Shown in pieces: positions 35,700-48,434 of a DNA stretch of 64,000 nt. The translations under genes and the position numbers were made by a program. Each line of letters starts with the position of its first letter. Positions within the stretch are counted from its first letter, which is position 1. The notes below the pieces were generated by a model, which was given only the letters and a program-made list of their open reading frames with translations, had not been told where the DNA came from and ran no database searches. The DNA comes from Corylus avellana. Taxonomy: Eukaryota > Streptophyta > Magnoliopsida > Fagales > Betulaceae. The stretch is from the NCBI RefSeq assembly GCF_901000735.1, contig NC_081542.1, forward strand, positions 17,437,093 to 17,501,092, read 5' to 3'.

Positions 35700-36502
35700 T
35701 TTCTTGGATTATAGATACTGGTGTAACTGACCACATGATTAGCTGTCCATCCCTTTTTACCTCTATTACTGCTATAGTTTCAACACATGTAAAGTTACCA
35801 AATGGATCTATAGCTTCTGCCACGCATATAGGCATTGTCAAACTTTCAGACAATCTTATATTGATTGAAATTTTGTGTGTTCCAACTTTTACCTTCAATC
35901 TCATTTCAGCTAGCAAACTTATTAAAAATCTAAGATGTTGTCTCATCTTCTTTGCTGGATATTGTTTTATACAGAATTTGTACCATTGGAAAATGATTTT
36001 GGTAAGTAAGGAAGAAGCTGCTTTATTTGTTTTGTTGCAAGAAGACAAAGTCTCTGCTCACACCCAAGCTGCATCATTTCCTTCATTTTAACAACATGCT
36101 TCCTATAATTCCATCAAATAGTTGTCACATGATGTTTGGCACTATAGACTAGGGCACCATTCCATTTCTAGAATAAGGCTATTACAAAAGCATGTTCCTG
36201 AAATTTCTTGTACATCTACTAGCATTTGTTCCATTTGTCCAATGGCCAAACAACATAAACTTCCTTTTTCAGTCAGCACTTACGTTTCTTTGTTACCATT
36301 TGATCTCATTCATTATGATATTTGGGGTCCTATAGCCACCAAGTCAATAAATGGTTTTGTTTTATTTCTTACAATTGTGGATGACTATTCAAGATTTATT
36401 TGGGTTCATTTGATGCAACACAAATCTCAAACTAGTTATATTATCAAATCATTCATTCAACTTGTTCTCACTCAATTCAAAACCAAAGTAAAATGTTTTC
36501 TT
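35700..36502 (+). pseudogene. Copia protease and truncated integrase
   Basis: The aspartic protease motif is WIIDTGVTDHM near 35712, followed past a stop at 36089-36091 by the GAG-pre-integrase zinc region (WHYRLGHHSISRIRLLQKH, CSICPMAKQHKLPFS). The start of the integrase core follows (DIWGP, DDYSRFIWVH). The frame runs straight into the 3' LTR at 36503, before the second catalytic region, so integrase, RT and RNase H are lost. Confidence 0.87.
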
Positions 36503-36725
36503 TGTTGTAAATCTTTTGGTGATTTGTTATAATCAGTTGGAGTTAGTGGTTAGTTGTTAGAAGCTTATTAAACTTATAATCAAGTGTATAAATATTGTTT
36601 CATGTAACTTGAAACAACTAAGTTGAATATATCAGAGAATTCATTCATTCTCTGTTTTTCACTTGTTCTTGAGTTTTCTTCCCTCTTCTTTGCATTCTTT
36701 TTGTTACGAATTGCAAAGTTTGATA
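36503..36725 (+). repeat. Copia 3' LTR
   Basis: Copy of 34059-34281. It directly abuts integrase coding sequence, sharing TTTCTTTG with the sequence before the 5' LTR, so the internal deletion probably used this short homology. Confidence 0.85.
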
Positions 36726-36935
36726 GGGTGGCTTCGGCCACCCCTAGAGTTTAAACAGTGGTGGCCGGCCACCACAAAAAAAAAAAATTACAAATTTTTT
36801 AAAGTTTTTTATTAATTTTTATTTTGATTTTTATAATTTTATTAGTAGATTGTTATGGACTGTTGGATCACATCCAACAGTCTAGATGCTTGATTAGGGA
36901 ATTCGAGGGGATCCGGATCCTCGTCTCTTCCAATT
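36726..36935. repeat. Inverted relative of the 33405-33840 repeats
   Basis: Contains the same GGTGGCTTCGGCCACC, AATTTTATTAGTAGATTG and GGGATCC-type blocks in reverse orientation. It sits directly beside the copia 3' LTR. Confidence 0.7.
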
Positions 36936-38338
36936 TTTAAATTTGGTTTATCTTTTTATATATATATGATGTTACATTATGATATAATATTGATACGATT
37001 TAAAAAAAAAAAAAATAGTTTTGATTTTAAATTTTGATAATAAAATGATACCACCAATTTTATTTGAAATGAATAAGACTTTTGTCCACGTTTTTAGACC
37101 AATTAACGTAGTTACTACAAATCGTATGCATATGTGAACTTAGATGGGGGTTGTGCATGTGGATGTAAACTAGCTAGTGCTTTACACATACATGAAATTG
37201 TTATTAATATTTTTGAAAATTATACTTGCCCTTCAAAGTTTCAAACTATCACTCAATTAACTACGATTTACTTGACAATTTTCAACACTTTTATGAGGAC
37301 ACAAACCGAGGACCAGAAGGTGAAGCCTTGGACCAATTTTTGTAGATGGAGTTGACTAAATTTTTATGAGGGGAAAGGAATTAATGTAATACTATGGTCT
37401 ATACTAAGGTTGAGAAATTTTTAAGTCGAACTTAAGGGTCAATAAGAAACATTTGGCATGAAAATTAGAAAAAAAAAATGTGCCTAATTTGACACTCGGG
37501 CCATTTTTTGGCATGAGTGATCGATCACTAGGTGTCAGAAACCTAATGATAGATCAATTATCTTTCTGTGATCGATCATGGTCAACTAGTTTTCGATTTA
37601 AATACGAAGACTTATAGAATAAAAAGCCAATTTAAAAGTCACAAAATTTTATTGTTTAACGAAAAGGAAGATGAGAGAGATGACAAAATTAAAAATAAAA
37701 ACACAAGGAAAAGATATAAAAGAAAGCCAATTTAAAAGTCTAATTCCATCTCCTTTATCGCTTGGCACTGCCTAGAGACGGCTGCTACAAATTATTTGTT
37801 GTAGCCTGCAAATTATCAAAAAAATAATTAAGTTTTAACATGTAGGGCACACACAGCTCAAACTCTAGCTATGAATTGCACCTTCTAAGCAAATAATTAA
37901 TTAAACGATGAGTGGTAGGCTCAGGGATGAGAACATATCTTCTACCAATCATTTGAACTGAATAATATTTAATTAATTATATTAAAAAAGTATTTTTATC
38001 TTTTTACATTTTGAGCGAACAAAAATACCTCGCAAATATAACTAATTGTATATTATTCAATTCAAATGAACTTGAGATAATCCTAATTTCAGAGATGGAG
38101 CTAGAAACTATTATGGGTAGGGGCTAAAAGCCAAAAAATGTTGATGCTGGGGGGCCAACTAGCTCTACCTTAATTTTTATTTTTTGTTTTTAGGAATTGA
38201 GCGGGGCATGGCCTATAACAGTCCCTCTCCCTAGGTGGGGGTTCATCCGTCTTTGGACATACGTAGTCACACAATAATTATATAGAAAAAAAAAAATGTA
38301 TTATAGAAGAAGGAGAGGAGATAGAAACCAAGAGCATT
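36936..38338. other. AT-rich intergenic DNA
   Basis: No supported gene. Small ORFs such as 37134-37355 have no recognisable domain. A short palindromic block with GATCGATCA motifs lies around 37518-37580. Confidence 0.6.
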
Positions 38339-38803
38339 GAGCATCTCCAAGAGACCATGTAAACTAACTTTTTAGTTAAAATAACATCTCCTTGTCCCTA
38401 TAGGGCTGCCACCCAATGACCAAATGACCACGGGGCAGCGGCCGAGAGCCTTTCTGGGTTTCGATCTATCCGATCAGAACAATTGGCAGAAAAGACCGGT
38501 GCACAACCGGCGGCCAGAACTCGGCCACCCACAGAGTTTCATCCTCCATACACCACCTTGATGGGTTTCAAGTGGTTTGATTTCTCCAAAATGGTGGTTT
38601 TAAGTGGTTCAATACAGTTTGTGGTGAGGGAGAGAGAGAGAGGAGTGGAAAAAATAATAAAAAATAGATTAAAAATAATATTTAAATAAAATAGGCATCA
38701 TAAAATAAAGAGTCTGTTAGAGTTCATTGCGAAAAAAATAGTAGCTAAACTAAAAAAGTGGTATTTTGAGTAGCTAAACTATAATTCATTGCTAGAGATG
38801 CTC
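38339..38803. mobile_element. MITE with GAGCATCTC ends
   Basis: 465 bp bounded by GAGCATCTCCA and TAGAGATGCTC inverted ends, non-coding. It resembles Tourist-like MITEs, though a clear target duplication was not seen. Confidence 0.6.
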
Positions 38804-38937
38804 TAAGTGCACCAATGACATAGCTAGTCGTGCAATAATTATATAGAAGAATGTGTTATAATTTATTTATTTGTAAGCTCACCTACATTTAAAATAAAAA
38901 TAAAAAAGAGAGAAAAAGAGGGAATATATTCTGCTCA

Positions 38938-39212
38938 GTGTTTGGTGCTACCATCTAAACTTGTGGAGAAATTGAAATGAAATGAGGCATGGAATCTTCC
39001 TCTTTCTTAGGAGAAAATTCAATGGGAGGTGTTTGGTGCTACCATCTAAACTCGTGGAGAAATCGAAATGAAATAAGGCATGGAATCTTCCTCTTTCCCA
39101 TTGAGAAAATTCAATGGGAGGTGTTTGGTGCTACCATCTAAACTTGTGGAGAAATCTAAATGAAATAAGACATGGAATCTTCCTCTTTCTTAGGAGGAAA
39201 TTCAATGGGAGG
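38938..39212 (+). repeat. Three-copy ~91-bp minisatellite
   Basis: Units start at 38938, 39029 and 39121 with GTGTTTGGTGCTACCATCT and end with AATTCAATGGGAG. Only a few substitutions separate them, so the amplification is fairly recent. Confidence 0.88.
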
Positions 39213-39874
39213 TGAGACCTCAAAGTTTCCTTATAACGTTCATTTATGAGCTATTAATTTCACTGTTCTTTTGTTAGGATCCGAATCTTCTCAAATTGTA
39301 AAAAAATTAAAGATTTTTTAATTATTAATTATAGTCTTTTATTTTAAATTTAATTGTCTATAAAATTATTTAAACTTTTATATTAACAATTAAAAAATTT
39401 TCAATTTCTCTTCCATTAGAAGAAATCTCAATTTCATACAATTTCCCACACGTCGTCGTGGTAGGTACAATGTGAATGGTTGAGTGGTTCCCACGGTATC
39501 ATCAACATAGAAAATCATTAAAGCTCATGAAAAATATAATATAAATGTTAAGAATTAAAAAAAAAAAAAAAAATTGATTTCCATTCTTCTACCAAGTCTG
39601 TGGTTGAGTGGTTCCCACTCTCAATCTCTCTCTGAGGCTTCTAGATTGCCATTCTTCTGCCTCTAAGCTTAGCTCGCCAATCAAAGAGCGAGTACAAAAC
39701 AATCTTAAGTTGCGACAAGTGGACAGATACCAATCTTCTAGAAGCATCATTATCCAATGTCTAACTTTCTACTAACATTACCCTTCGGGGTTGCTTCCTT
39801 TTGTCGTTCGTTCATGAACCTCTCAATTGCTTTTTTTTTTTTGGTTGAAATCATAATTACCATCACGCTACTGA

Positions 39875-39914
<40 letters not shown>

Positions 39915-40388
39915 TTGGCCTAAATTCCCTAAAAAAATATTATATATTTTTAGGAAAAACTTCACAAATTTTTTCTATACTTTAGCTCGTTTTGAAATTA
40001 TCATTAATTTTGAAGTTCAAAAATTCACAAATTAGGGTATTGAAATTTCAATTTTTTTGCAATGTCTTCATTCGTTAGGATTTTCTGTTAAATCTTATGA
40101 AAATTTTCAAAAAACTATTTTTTTTTTCAAATTTATAAAAAATAAAAAAATATTGCAAAGATTCAAGCGTAAGTATTTTTGCAAATTCCGTTAAAGCTCG
40201 GCTAATGTTTGAATTTTTACAGTTTTTTATAATAATAAAAAAAGGACATTTTGAAAATTTTATTAAGATTTACCGAAAAATTCTAACATATAAATGATAT
40301 AACAAAAAATTAAAAATTTAATACCCTAAGTTGAGAGTTTATAAACTTCGGAAGAATAATTTCAAAAAACACGTAATGACGGTCAATG

Positions 40389-40567
40389 AATAATGCTATA
40401 AGTCTTCCTAAAGTCTTTCTAGAATCATTCCAAATGTGATGTGGCTTTTAAAATCACCGTTGAATTTAAAATGTGATTTATTGATTTTTGATCTATTGGT
40501 AATTTTAAAAGCCATATCACATTTGGGATGACTCTAGGAGAATTCTAGGAAGACTTATAGTATTACT
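40389..40567. mobile_element. Small hairpin MITE
   Basis: About 180 bp with 60-bp near-perfect inverted arms (AATGCTATAAGTCTTCC ... GGAAGACTTATAGTATT). It is non-coding and can fold into one stem. Confidence 0.7.
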
Positions 40568-41460
40568 CATGGTCAAAAGAAATGTATATCTCACAGTCAT
40601 ATTATTTAAAGGACAAAATTTTTCTCCAAATTAGGTTGGAGGAATTTCTTTTAACCTAATATATAAAAGTGACATGTATTCATTGAATATATGAAATGCA
40701 CATATTTTTTTAATAGTAAAGACAAAGTTAGAATAAATTCTATTAAAAAAATATGTACATCTCATATATTATTAAAAAAAGTGACACATATCATTTTTAT
40801 ACACTAGTTACTCATTTAAATCTCATGATTCCTCTTAAGGTAAAGCGGATATTATTTGATTAGACGACATGAGTGATGGGCATCTAACCAAAACATTAAA
40901 AAATGGAAAAGTTTTTGTTCTTTTTTTTTATTTTTTAATCTAATTATAAGTAGTTGGTTTTTTTTTTGGGATTTGTTCTGTGTTGTCTTTCCTGTCGCTT
41001 ACCACAAAAAACATTTGAAAACCATTATATTATTAGAAAAGATAAAAATAATAATAATAATAAAACAAGTTAACAACTATATGTGAAAAAGGAAGCTGTT
41101 GTGTTCATTTCTGGACGGGTGATGGCAGGTGCAGCTTGAAAGTAGCGTGTCAAAGTTGTCTTCTATTTTTCGTTTTAATAAAACGATTAATATATTAATT
41201 CTTTCATGCTCTCCAGCAATATATATATATGGGTAAAGATAGGTAATCAAACTTGGAGCCAAAGAAAACAAAGCAATATATTTAATAGTCAGAAAGAAAG
41301 AAAAAATAAAAAATTCAAAATTGGTTGACAAAAAGGTGAAATATCCGGCACCTTTGACTATGAAGTGCTAATGTGCTATTATGACTTTCACGTTCCTTCG
41401 TCTCTAATGGTAGGAGGATTCAGGATGCAGGAATAGTCGTACTTGTTGTTCAAGCAAAGA
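40568..41460. other. AT-rich DNA before ABCB gene 1
   Basis: No gene seen. It includes poly-T tracts, an (AAT)n run near 41047-41062 and a W-box-like TTTGACT at 41354, which may be part of the upstream ABCB promoter. Confidence 0.5.
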
Positions 41461-41467
41461 CAAGTTT

Positions 41468-41477
41468 ATATATATAA
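41468..41477 (+). promoter_or_regulatory. Putative TATA box of ABCB gene 1
   Basis: A TATATATAA tract about 30 bp upstream of a probable leader exon (about 41500-41562, ending CTTTCAG before GTACCC). Confidence 0.4.
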
Positions 41478-41562
41478 TACATGTGTTCTTATTAGAACAG
41501 CTCAAGAAACAGAGCATCCTTAAGCTGAGCAACCCGTGGATCTCTGACACTGGTTCTTTCAG

Positions 41563-41909
41563 GTACCCTTTTGATCATTCTAAAGGATTCATCTTTTTCA
41601 ACGGCACGTTTGTCCTTCATTTTTGGTAGATGGGTTTTTATATTTCTGTTCATTTAAAGGTTTTCACTTTTCATTATATGTAAACTCTTATGTTAAAAAT
41701 GATATGGTTACATATACTGGTGATGCTTTTAAATAGAAAGTTTCTGTTTTTCAGAGTCTTTGATTGCGGAGATCTTTGTATCATCATACCAAAACAGAAC
41801 AAGATTCATTCCTTCATTTCTTTGTTTTTGACCGTAATAATACGCTTCATGGGCACCCGTTTTTAGATTTTTCAACGTTTTACTTTTATAAGACAATAAT
41901 AAGCAACCA

Positions 41910-41943
<34 letters not shown>

Positions 41944-42305
41944 TTTGTTGTTTCTTTCCACTTGGTGGGGAACAATTTGTTATTTTCTTGGTCTAAGCCA
42001 AGAATTTTAAAGGTAAGGAATTTGTAACTTATGGGGAGTACCAAACAAGGGCCTTGATCGGCATTTGAGCTTCCAGATGATTGCTTTCTGTCGGTGTCTG
42101 CTTGTAATGATCATATCTATTGTCTCGTATCCATAATTGCCGGCTTTCTCTATCGGTGGGGTACTTTAATATTAGTTTAAGATATTAAAAATGTAAATCT
42201 ATGGAATGTAACCAAAGGGTCTTGGATTTGGTCAGTTAGATACATAGAAAATATTGCAAAATATTTCCTTAGTTGCTGATTTTTGACATTAACTGTGTCC
42301 TGCAG
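41563..42305 (+). promoter_or_regulatory. Probable leader intron of ABCB gene 1
   Basis: GTACCC donor at 41563 and TCCTGCAG acceptor ending at 42305 would remove 743 bp upstream of the ATG at 42376. The donor side resembles that of ABCB gene 2 (TTTCAG|GTATTC at 52183). The intron is T-rich and holds a (CT)n microsatellite at 41912-41940. Confidence 0.55.
41912..41940 (+). repeat. (CT)n microsatellite
   Basis: About 14 CT repeats inside the probable leader intron. CT/GAGA tracts near plant starts can be regulatory; no proof here. Confidence 0.9.
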
Positions 42306-42375
42306 GAGCTATATAAATTCTGTTTATCCTGAATAAAGTAGCTGAGAATTGGATTAGTATCTCAGATTTGATAAT

Positions 42376-45300
42376 ATGGGGGTAGAAAATGGCTTGGGTG
42401 GCCAAGCAAATAATGATGAAGCCGCCACAGCAGAAAGAAAGACAGAAGCAGAGAAAACACCCGGCATTATTGATGATCAAGAAGACTCAAAGAAGAGCAA
42501 AGAAGATGAGAAAACTAACACGGTTCCATTTCACAAACTGTTCGCTTTCGCAGATTCCACTGATATTTTGCTGATGATCATTGGCACAATTGGTGCCATG
42601 GGGAATGGGATATGCATGCCTCTTATGACTGTGTTGTTTGGGGATTTGGTCAATTCTTTTGGGCAAAACCAGAATAACAACGATGTGGTTGATGTAGTTT
42701 CCAAGGTAAGAATTCCCAGCAAAAGCTTAATTTTTAAGGTTGAATCTTTTCACTGAAACATGTCATTTAAATTTTTGATTTATGATTTTAAATACTTTTT
42801 GGAGGTTAGAATTTGATATATTCCAGCTAGTTGTATCATAAACTACTGGAGCTTGAATTGCAAACTAAGGGACATATTACCAACCCCGTTCTTTCTTTTC
42901 TGACAATTTACAATTGTGATATGAAGATGTGACAAATTGGTTTCCTTGAAAATAGGTCGCTTTGAAATTTGTCTACTTGGGACTGGGAGCGGCTGTGGCA
43001 GCATTCCTCCGTAAGTACATGTCATTTCTCCATTCCCTTTAAAGTTTTTTATTGCTTGCAGATGCTCTTTGCTCATATGTATCGGTTATTGATTTGAGAA
43101 ATGTATGTTTGTTGTTTTTCAGAGGTGGCTTGTTGGATGGTCACAGGGGAGAGACAGGCTGCACGAATAAGGGGTTTGTATCTGAAGACTATATTGAGAC
43201 AAGATGTTGCATTTTTTGATTTGGAAACAAACACTGGAGAGGTTGTTGGGAGAATGTCTGGTGACACTGTCCTCATACAAGATGCAATGGGTGAGAAGGT
43301 ACTACAGTGCTACTGCTACAATTGCATCAAATTACATCTTTGTGCACATGATTCTGGCCGGGGTGGGTTTAACAAGTCTCTGTTTGTGCAGGTTGGAAAA
43401 TTTGTGCAGCTGGTGTCAACGTTCTTAGGAGGGTTTATAATAGCATTTATAAAAGGGTGGCTTCTAACCCTTGTCATGTTATCCTCTATTCCTCTTCTTG
43501 TGGCGTCTGGTGCAGTTATGTCCTTGTTCATATCCAAGATGGCATCCGCTGGACAAAATTCTTATGCCAAAGCAGCAAATCTAGTTGAACAGACAATAGG
43601 CTCAATTAGAACAGTACGTCATGTTGCCTCAGATATTTGGTGCATATGCTTCAATATAGTATGTCAGTCTATTCCAATTATGATATCTTAAACTTAATTT
43701 GTCCCTTTATAGGTTGCATCATTCACCGGTGAGAAGCAAGCTATTACTAAGTACAACAAATTTCTTGTGAAAGCTTACAAATCGGGTGTTCACGAAGGCT
43801 TGGCTACTGGATTTGGTCTTGGCACGCTTATGTTAGTGGTGTTCTTGAGTTATTCTTTGGCTATATGGTTTGGTGCAAAGATGATACTGGATAAAGGATA
43901 TAATGGGGGTGACGTGCTGAACGTGATTGTTGCTGTGTTAACTGGTTCCATGTGAGCTACATTTCTTCTTCTTTTTTTTTTTTTTTAAAAAAAATCTTCC
44001 AATAGCATGTTCATAGGCTATTATATTTACAATCCTAATTGTACCATTTAAAGGGAAAGTTCCTTCTGGTTTGGTTTCATAACAAGCAAGCAAAGTGCAT
44101 GTCAATTTGTAAATCATAGTTTCTTAATTATTTCTCTCTTTCTTATTGCTTTTTGATATTTCAGGTCTCTAGGCCAGGCATCACCCTGCATAACCGCATT
44201 TGCCGCCGGTCAAGCTGCAGCATTTAAAATGTTTGAAACTATAGAGAGGAAGCCAGAAATAGATGCTTATGACATGAAGGGAAAAATATTAGATGACATT
44301 CGTGGAGATATTGAGTTAAGGGATGTTTATTTCAGTTACCCGAGCAGACCTGATGAGCAAATATTCGATGGATTCTCTCTTTCAATCGTGAGTGGCACAA
44401 CTGCAGCTTTGGTTGGGCAAAGTGGAAGTGGGAAGTCAACAGTGATTAGTTTGATAGAGAGATTCTATGATCCTCTGGCTGGTGAAGTTCTTATAGATGG
44501 CATTAACCTCAAAGAGTTTCAGCTTAAATGGATTAGGGAGAAAATTGGTCTTGTCAGCCAGGAACCTGTATTATTTGCATCCAGCATTAAGGATAACATT
44601 GCATATGGAAAGGATGGTGCAACTACTGAAGAGATAAGAGCAGCAGCCGAACTTGCAAATGCTGCCAAATTCATCGATAAATTGCCACAGGTATAAATTT
44701 TCAGTCTACGTGGTTATACTTTAAGACCTTGGTTCATATTCATTGTCAGAAAAATTGTTAATTTACTTTGGGATTTTTGAAATTCACTTCCAGGGATTAG
44801 ATACCATGGTTGGTGAGCATGGAACACAGCTGTCTGGTGGACAGAAGCAAAGGATTGCCATTGCAAGGGCAATTCTAAAAGACCCACGAGTCTTACTTCT
44901 AGATGAAGCTACAAGTGCACTTGATGCAGAATCTGAGAGAATAGTGCAAGAGGCATTGGACAGGATTATGGTCAACCGGACAACTGTCATTGTTGCCCAT
45001 CGTTTGAGCACAATAAGGAATGCCGATATGATTGCAGTCATTCATAGAGGAAAGATGGTTGAAAAAGGTATCTAACAAATACAGGCATGCATGCGTCCTA
45101 TTTCATAATTAGTTTTTGAATCTCAAACTATTCTTGGTGTGAAAGAGAGTTGACTTATGTTTCTGAATTATAATGTCTCTCTCAATTGACCAGGCTCACA
45201 CTCAGAACTACTCAGGGATCCCGAAGGAGCATACTCTCAGCTTATACGTTTGCAGGAAGTAAACAAAGAGTCAGAACACGCATTAGATGATAAAAACAAA

Positions 45301-47900
45301 TCAGAAATTACGGTGGAATCTGCTAGACATTCAAGTCAAAGAATGTCAATCCCACGATCCATAAGTCGGGGATCATCTGGAGCCGGAAATAGTAGTCGCC
45401 GCCGCTCATTCTCCGTATCATTTGGCTTACCAACAGGAGTTAATGGACCGGACACTGCATGGACAGAAAAAGAAAATCCTCCACTATCCACAGAAAAATC
45501 TCCAAAGGTGTCACTCCGCCGCCTTGCCTACATCAACAAGCCTGAGATTCCAGTGCTTATAATTGGAGCCATAGCTGCAGTCATCAGTGGTGTAATATTT
45601 CCAATTTTTGGTTTACTAATTTCCAGCGTTATCAAAACGTTTTTCGACCCTCCCAAACTAAAAAAGGATTCAGAATTTTGGGCATTAATGTTTATGGTCC
45701 TTGGCCTAGCAGCTTTTCTGTCTATTCCAGCACGGACATACTTCTTTGGTGTGGCTGGGTGTAAATTAATCCAGCGTATTAGAGTAATGTGCTTTGAGAA
45801 GGTGGTTCGCATGGAGGTAGGCTGGTTCGATGAGCCTGAGCACTCAAGTGGTGCAATTGGTGCAAGGCTATCAGCAGATGCAGCATCAGTTCGTGCCTTA
45901 GTTGGGGACGCACTTGGTCAGTTGGTGGAAAATGCTGCTTCAGCAGTTGCTGGGGTGGTCATAGCTTTTGTTGCAAGCTGGCAGTTGGCTTTTATTGTCC
46001 TCGCTTTGATTCCTTTGATTGGAGTTAATGGATATGTTCAAGTGAAGTTCATGAAAGGATTCAGCGAAGATGCAAAGGTATACTCTTAACACTAATGCCT
46101 CCACTATTCATGATTCCAGCATGGTAAACATTAAGCATTTTCATTGCTAAAAGAAAAAAGTAGTAGAAATTCTGTACAAGGTTTAGGGGAAAGTATTTGA
46201 AAACACCTAGATATTGTTGATTTTACAAATCCAGGCAGCTACTGCTTCATTTTATCTGAAGTTGATGATGTTGTAGAATTCTTCTTTGCGAGTTGATTTA
46301 CTATGAACGGTTGCAGATGAAGTACGAGGAAGCAAGCCAGGTCGCTAATGATGCAGTTGGAAGTATAAGAACAGTTTCTTCTTTCTGCGCTGAAGAGAAG
46401 GTGATGGAATTATACAAAAAGAAATGTGAAGGCCCTATGAAGTCGGGGATAAGGCAAGGCATGGTCAGTGGAATAGGATTTGGGCTATCTTTCTTCTTAC
46501 TGTTTGCTGTGTATGCAACCAGTTTCTATGCAGGAGCTCGACTTGTTGCGGCTGACAAAGCAACATTCTCAGACGTTTTCCGGGTATATATTCTTCCCAT
46601 ATGTATTAAAGATTGTCAATGATATTTCAATTACTTATATAGAAAAAATAAAATTGTCACAAGATGTTTGACTAACTTCAAAATTAACACTCACAAATGA
46701 TATTTTAGTAACTTTGACAAGAGTGTATGATCTGCAGGTTTTCTTTGCCTTAACCATGGCAGCCATGGGAATTTCTCAATCAAGCTCCTTTGCTCCTGAT
46801 TCTAGCAAAGCCAAGAGTGCTGCCGCTTCCATATTTTCCATAATGGACAGGAAGTCAAAGATAGACCCAAGTGAGGAGTCCGGCATGAAATTAGATGATG
46901 TAAAGGGTGAAATTGAGCTTCGTCATGTATCCTTTACATACCCATCTAGGCCAGATATTCAGATCTTCCGAGACCTCTGCTTGACTATTCATTCTGGCAA
47001 GGTAAAGTTTAGTGGTAGGATTGTATTTTTCAACTTTTGTCAAGTAGCATTTCATTTAAAACTAGCTTGCTGATCAAGTTCAAATCATACTGGTCTTGAT
47101 ATCTTCTTTTAGACTGTTGCCCTGGTTGGAGAAAGTGGCAGTGGGAAATCCACCGTGGTCTCGCTCTTGCAAAGGTTTTATGATCCTGATTCAGGTCATA
47201 TTACACTCGATGGAACTGAAATTCAAAAATTCCAACTCAAGTGGTTAAGGCAGCAGATGGGACTTGTGAGCCAAGAACCAATTTTGTTCAATGAAACCAT
47301 CCGCGACAACATTGCATATGGAAAGGAAGGAATTGCAACTGAGTCAGAAATTATAGCTGCAGCAGAGTTGGCCAATGCCCACAAGTTTATTAGTAGCTTA
47401 CAACAGGTTAGAGCAATGCAAATCAATTTTCAAAATCTATCATATTATCATTGTTAAAACTGTACAACGTACTAAGTCCCTTTATTTGCAAATGTGGGGT
47501 GCTTGCCTTTAATCCTCATGTCTTGCTACAATGCAAAATGCAGGGTTACGATACCATGGTTGGGGAGCGAGGACTGCAGCTGTCCGGCGGGCAGAAGCAG
47601 CGTGTCGCCATAGCACGGGCCATCGTTAAAAGTCCAAAAATATTACTATTAGATGAGGCTACCAGTGCACTGGATGCTGAGTCTGAAAAAGTGGTTCAAG
47701 ATGCATTAGACCGAGTCGTGGTTAACCGAACAACAATTGTTGTGGCTCATCGATTATCCACAATCAAGAATGCAGATCTAATTGCAGTGGTTAAAAATGG
47801 AGTAATTGTGGAGAAAGGAAAGCACGAAAGTTTGATTAATATTAGGGATGGATTTTATGCCTCCCTGGTGGCACTTCACTCCAGTGCTTCGACTACATGA
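42376..47900 (+). CDS. ABCB (P-glycoprotein/MDR) full transporter, gene 1
   Basis: Twelve exons: 42376-42705, 42956-43010, 43123-43298, 43392-43613, 43713-43951, 44165-44690, 44794-45067, 45194-46077, 46317-46583, 46738-47001, 47113-47406, 47544-47900. All introns are GT-AG; the sum is 3,888 bp, 1,295 residues. Layout is TMD1-NBD1-linker-TMD2-NBD2. NBD1: Walker [10 protein letters not shown] 425-433, signature LSGGQ 529-533, Walker B LLLDE ending E554, switch H585. NBD2: GESGSGKST 1085-1093, LSGGQ 1190-1194, E1215, H1246. All catalytic residues are present. ABCB exporters use ATP to move substrates across the plasma membrane. Sequence and N-terminal style ([19 protein letters not shown]) match the Arabidopsis ABCB4/11/21 clade, linked to auxin transport; Coptis relatives move berberine. 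The substrate is not predictable. The Ser/Arg-rich linker (residues about 600-680) is a likely phosphorylation region. Confidence 0.95.
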
Positions 47901-48434
47901 TTGGCTTCTTTTCGTATTACATATTTGTTCCTATATATTTTAAATCCTTTTTCGTTATAATATTGGTTCTATGTGTTTTGGATTGCTGCTCAAAAGTTGT
48001 CAGCATCCAGTGACAATTTTTTTGGGGTTTAGAGAGAAAAAATGATGTTCATATGATAGTCATATTACTTGGAAATGTAGGGGCTTCATTAGAATCTTTT
48101 GTGATCAAAGCATTCAAAAGTCCTGCATGATTTCCTATAACGTGTAACCTCTTGTACAACCAAGATTGTCTTGAAGAAAATACTACGTATGAACTTTTTT
48201 ATTTTTTATTTATTTTTTATTCATGTTTAAATGTCTTGTAAATGAAGGATTAACCAACTCCCACCGAGTTTCCAATGAGTAACTCAATCGACTGAGAACT
48301 AAGCCTCATAAAACATAGGTCACTAATTTGAATTCTCTTTTCATATCTTATGCAGACATGTGAAAAAAAAAATTAAAAATTAAAAATTAACAAACCCCCA
48401 CCGATTGAGTCATATTGGTTGAGGTTGGGCCTTA
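47901..48434. other. 3' region of ABCB gene 1 and spacer
   Basis: Non-coding, T-rich, probably with the 3' UTR in the first 250 bp. No clear AATAAA was found. Confidence 0.5.

Larger units (their letters stand above)
34044..36725 (+). mobile_element. Deleted Ty1/copia LTR retrotransposon
   Basis: Two direct 223-bp LTRs enclose gag, protease and the start of integrase. Reverse transcriptase and RNase H are missing, so the element is only about 2.7 kb. A primer-binding site TGGTATCAGAACC (34282-34294), of the initiator tRNA-Met type, directly follows the 5' LTR. The left LTR boundary is uncertain (34044 to 34059). No matching target duplication was seen. Confidence 0.88.

Noticed and set aside
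37134..37355. Possible small gene of 73 codons
   Set aside because: No domain, no intron or promoter signals, AT-rich surroundings; length is expected by chance.
38483..38689. 68-codon ORF with mixed composition
   Set aside because: It lies inside a MITE with GAGCATCTC ends and has no relatives I recognise.
44784..45041. Minus-strand ORFs across ABCB nucleotide-binding domains (also 56041-56241 and 47223-47426)
   Set aside because: They are antisense shadows of strongly conserved coding exons.
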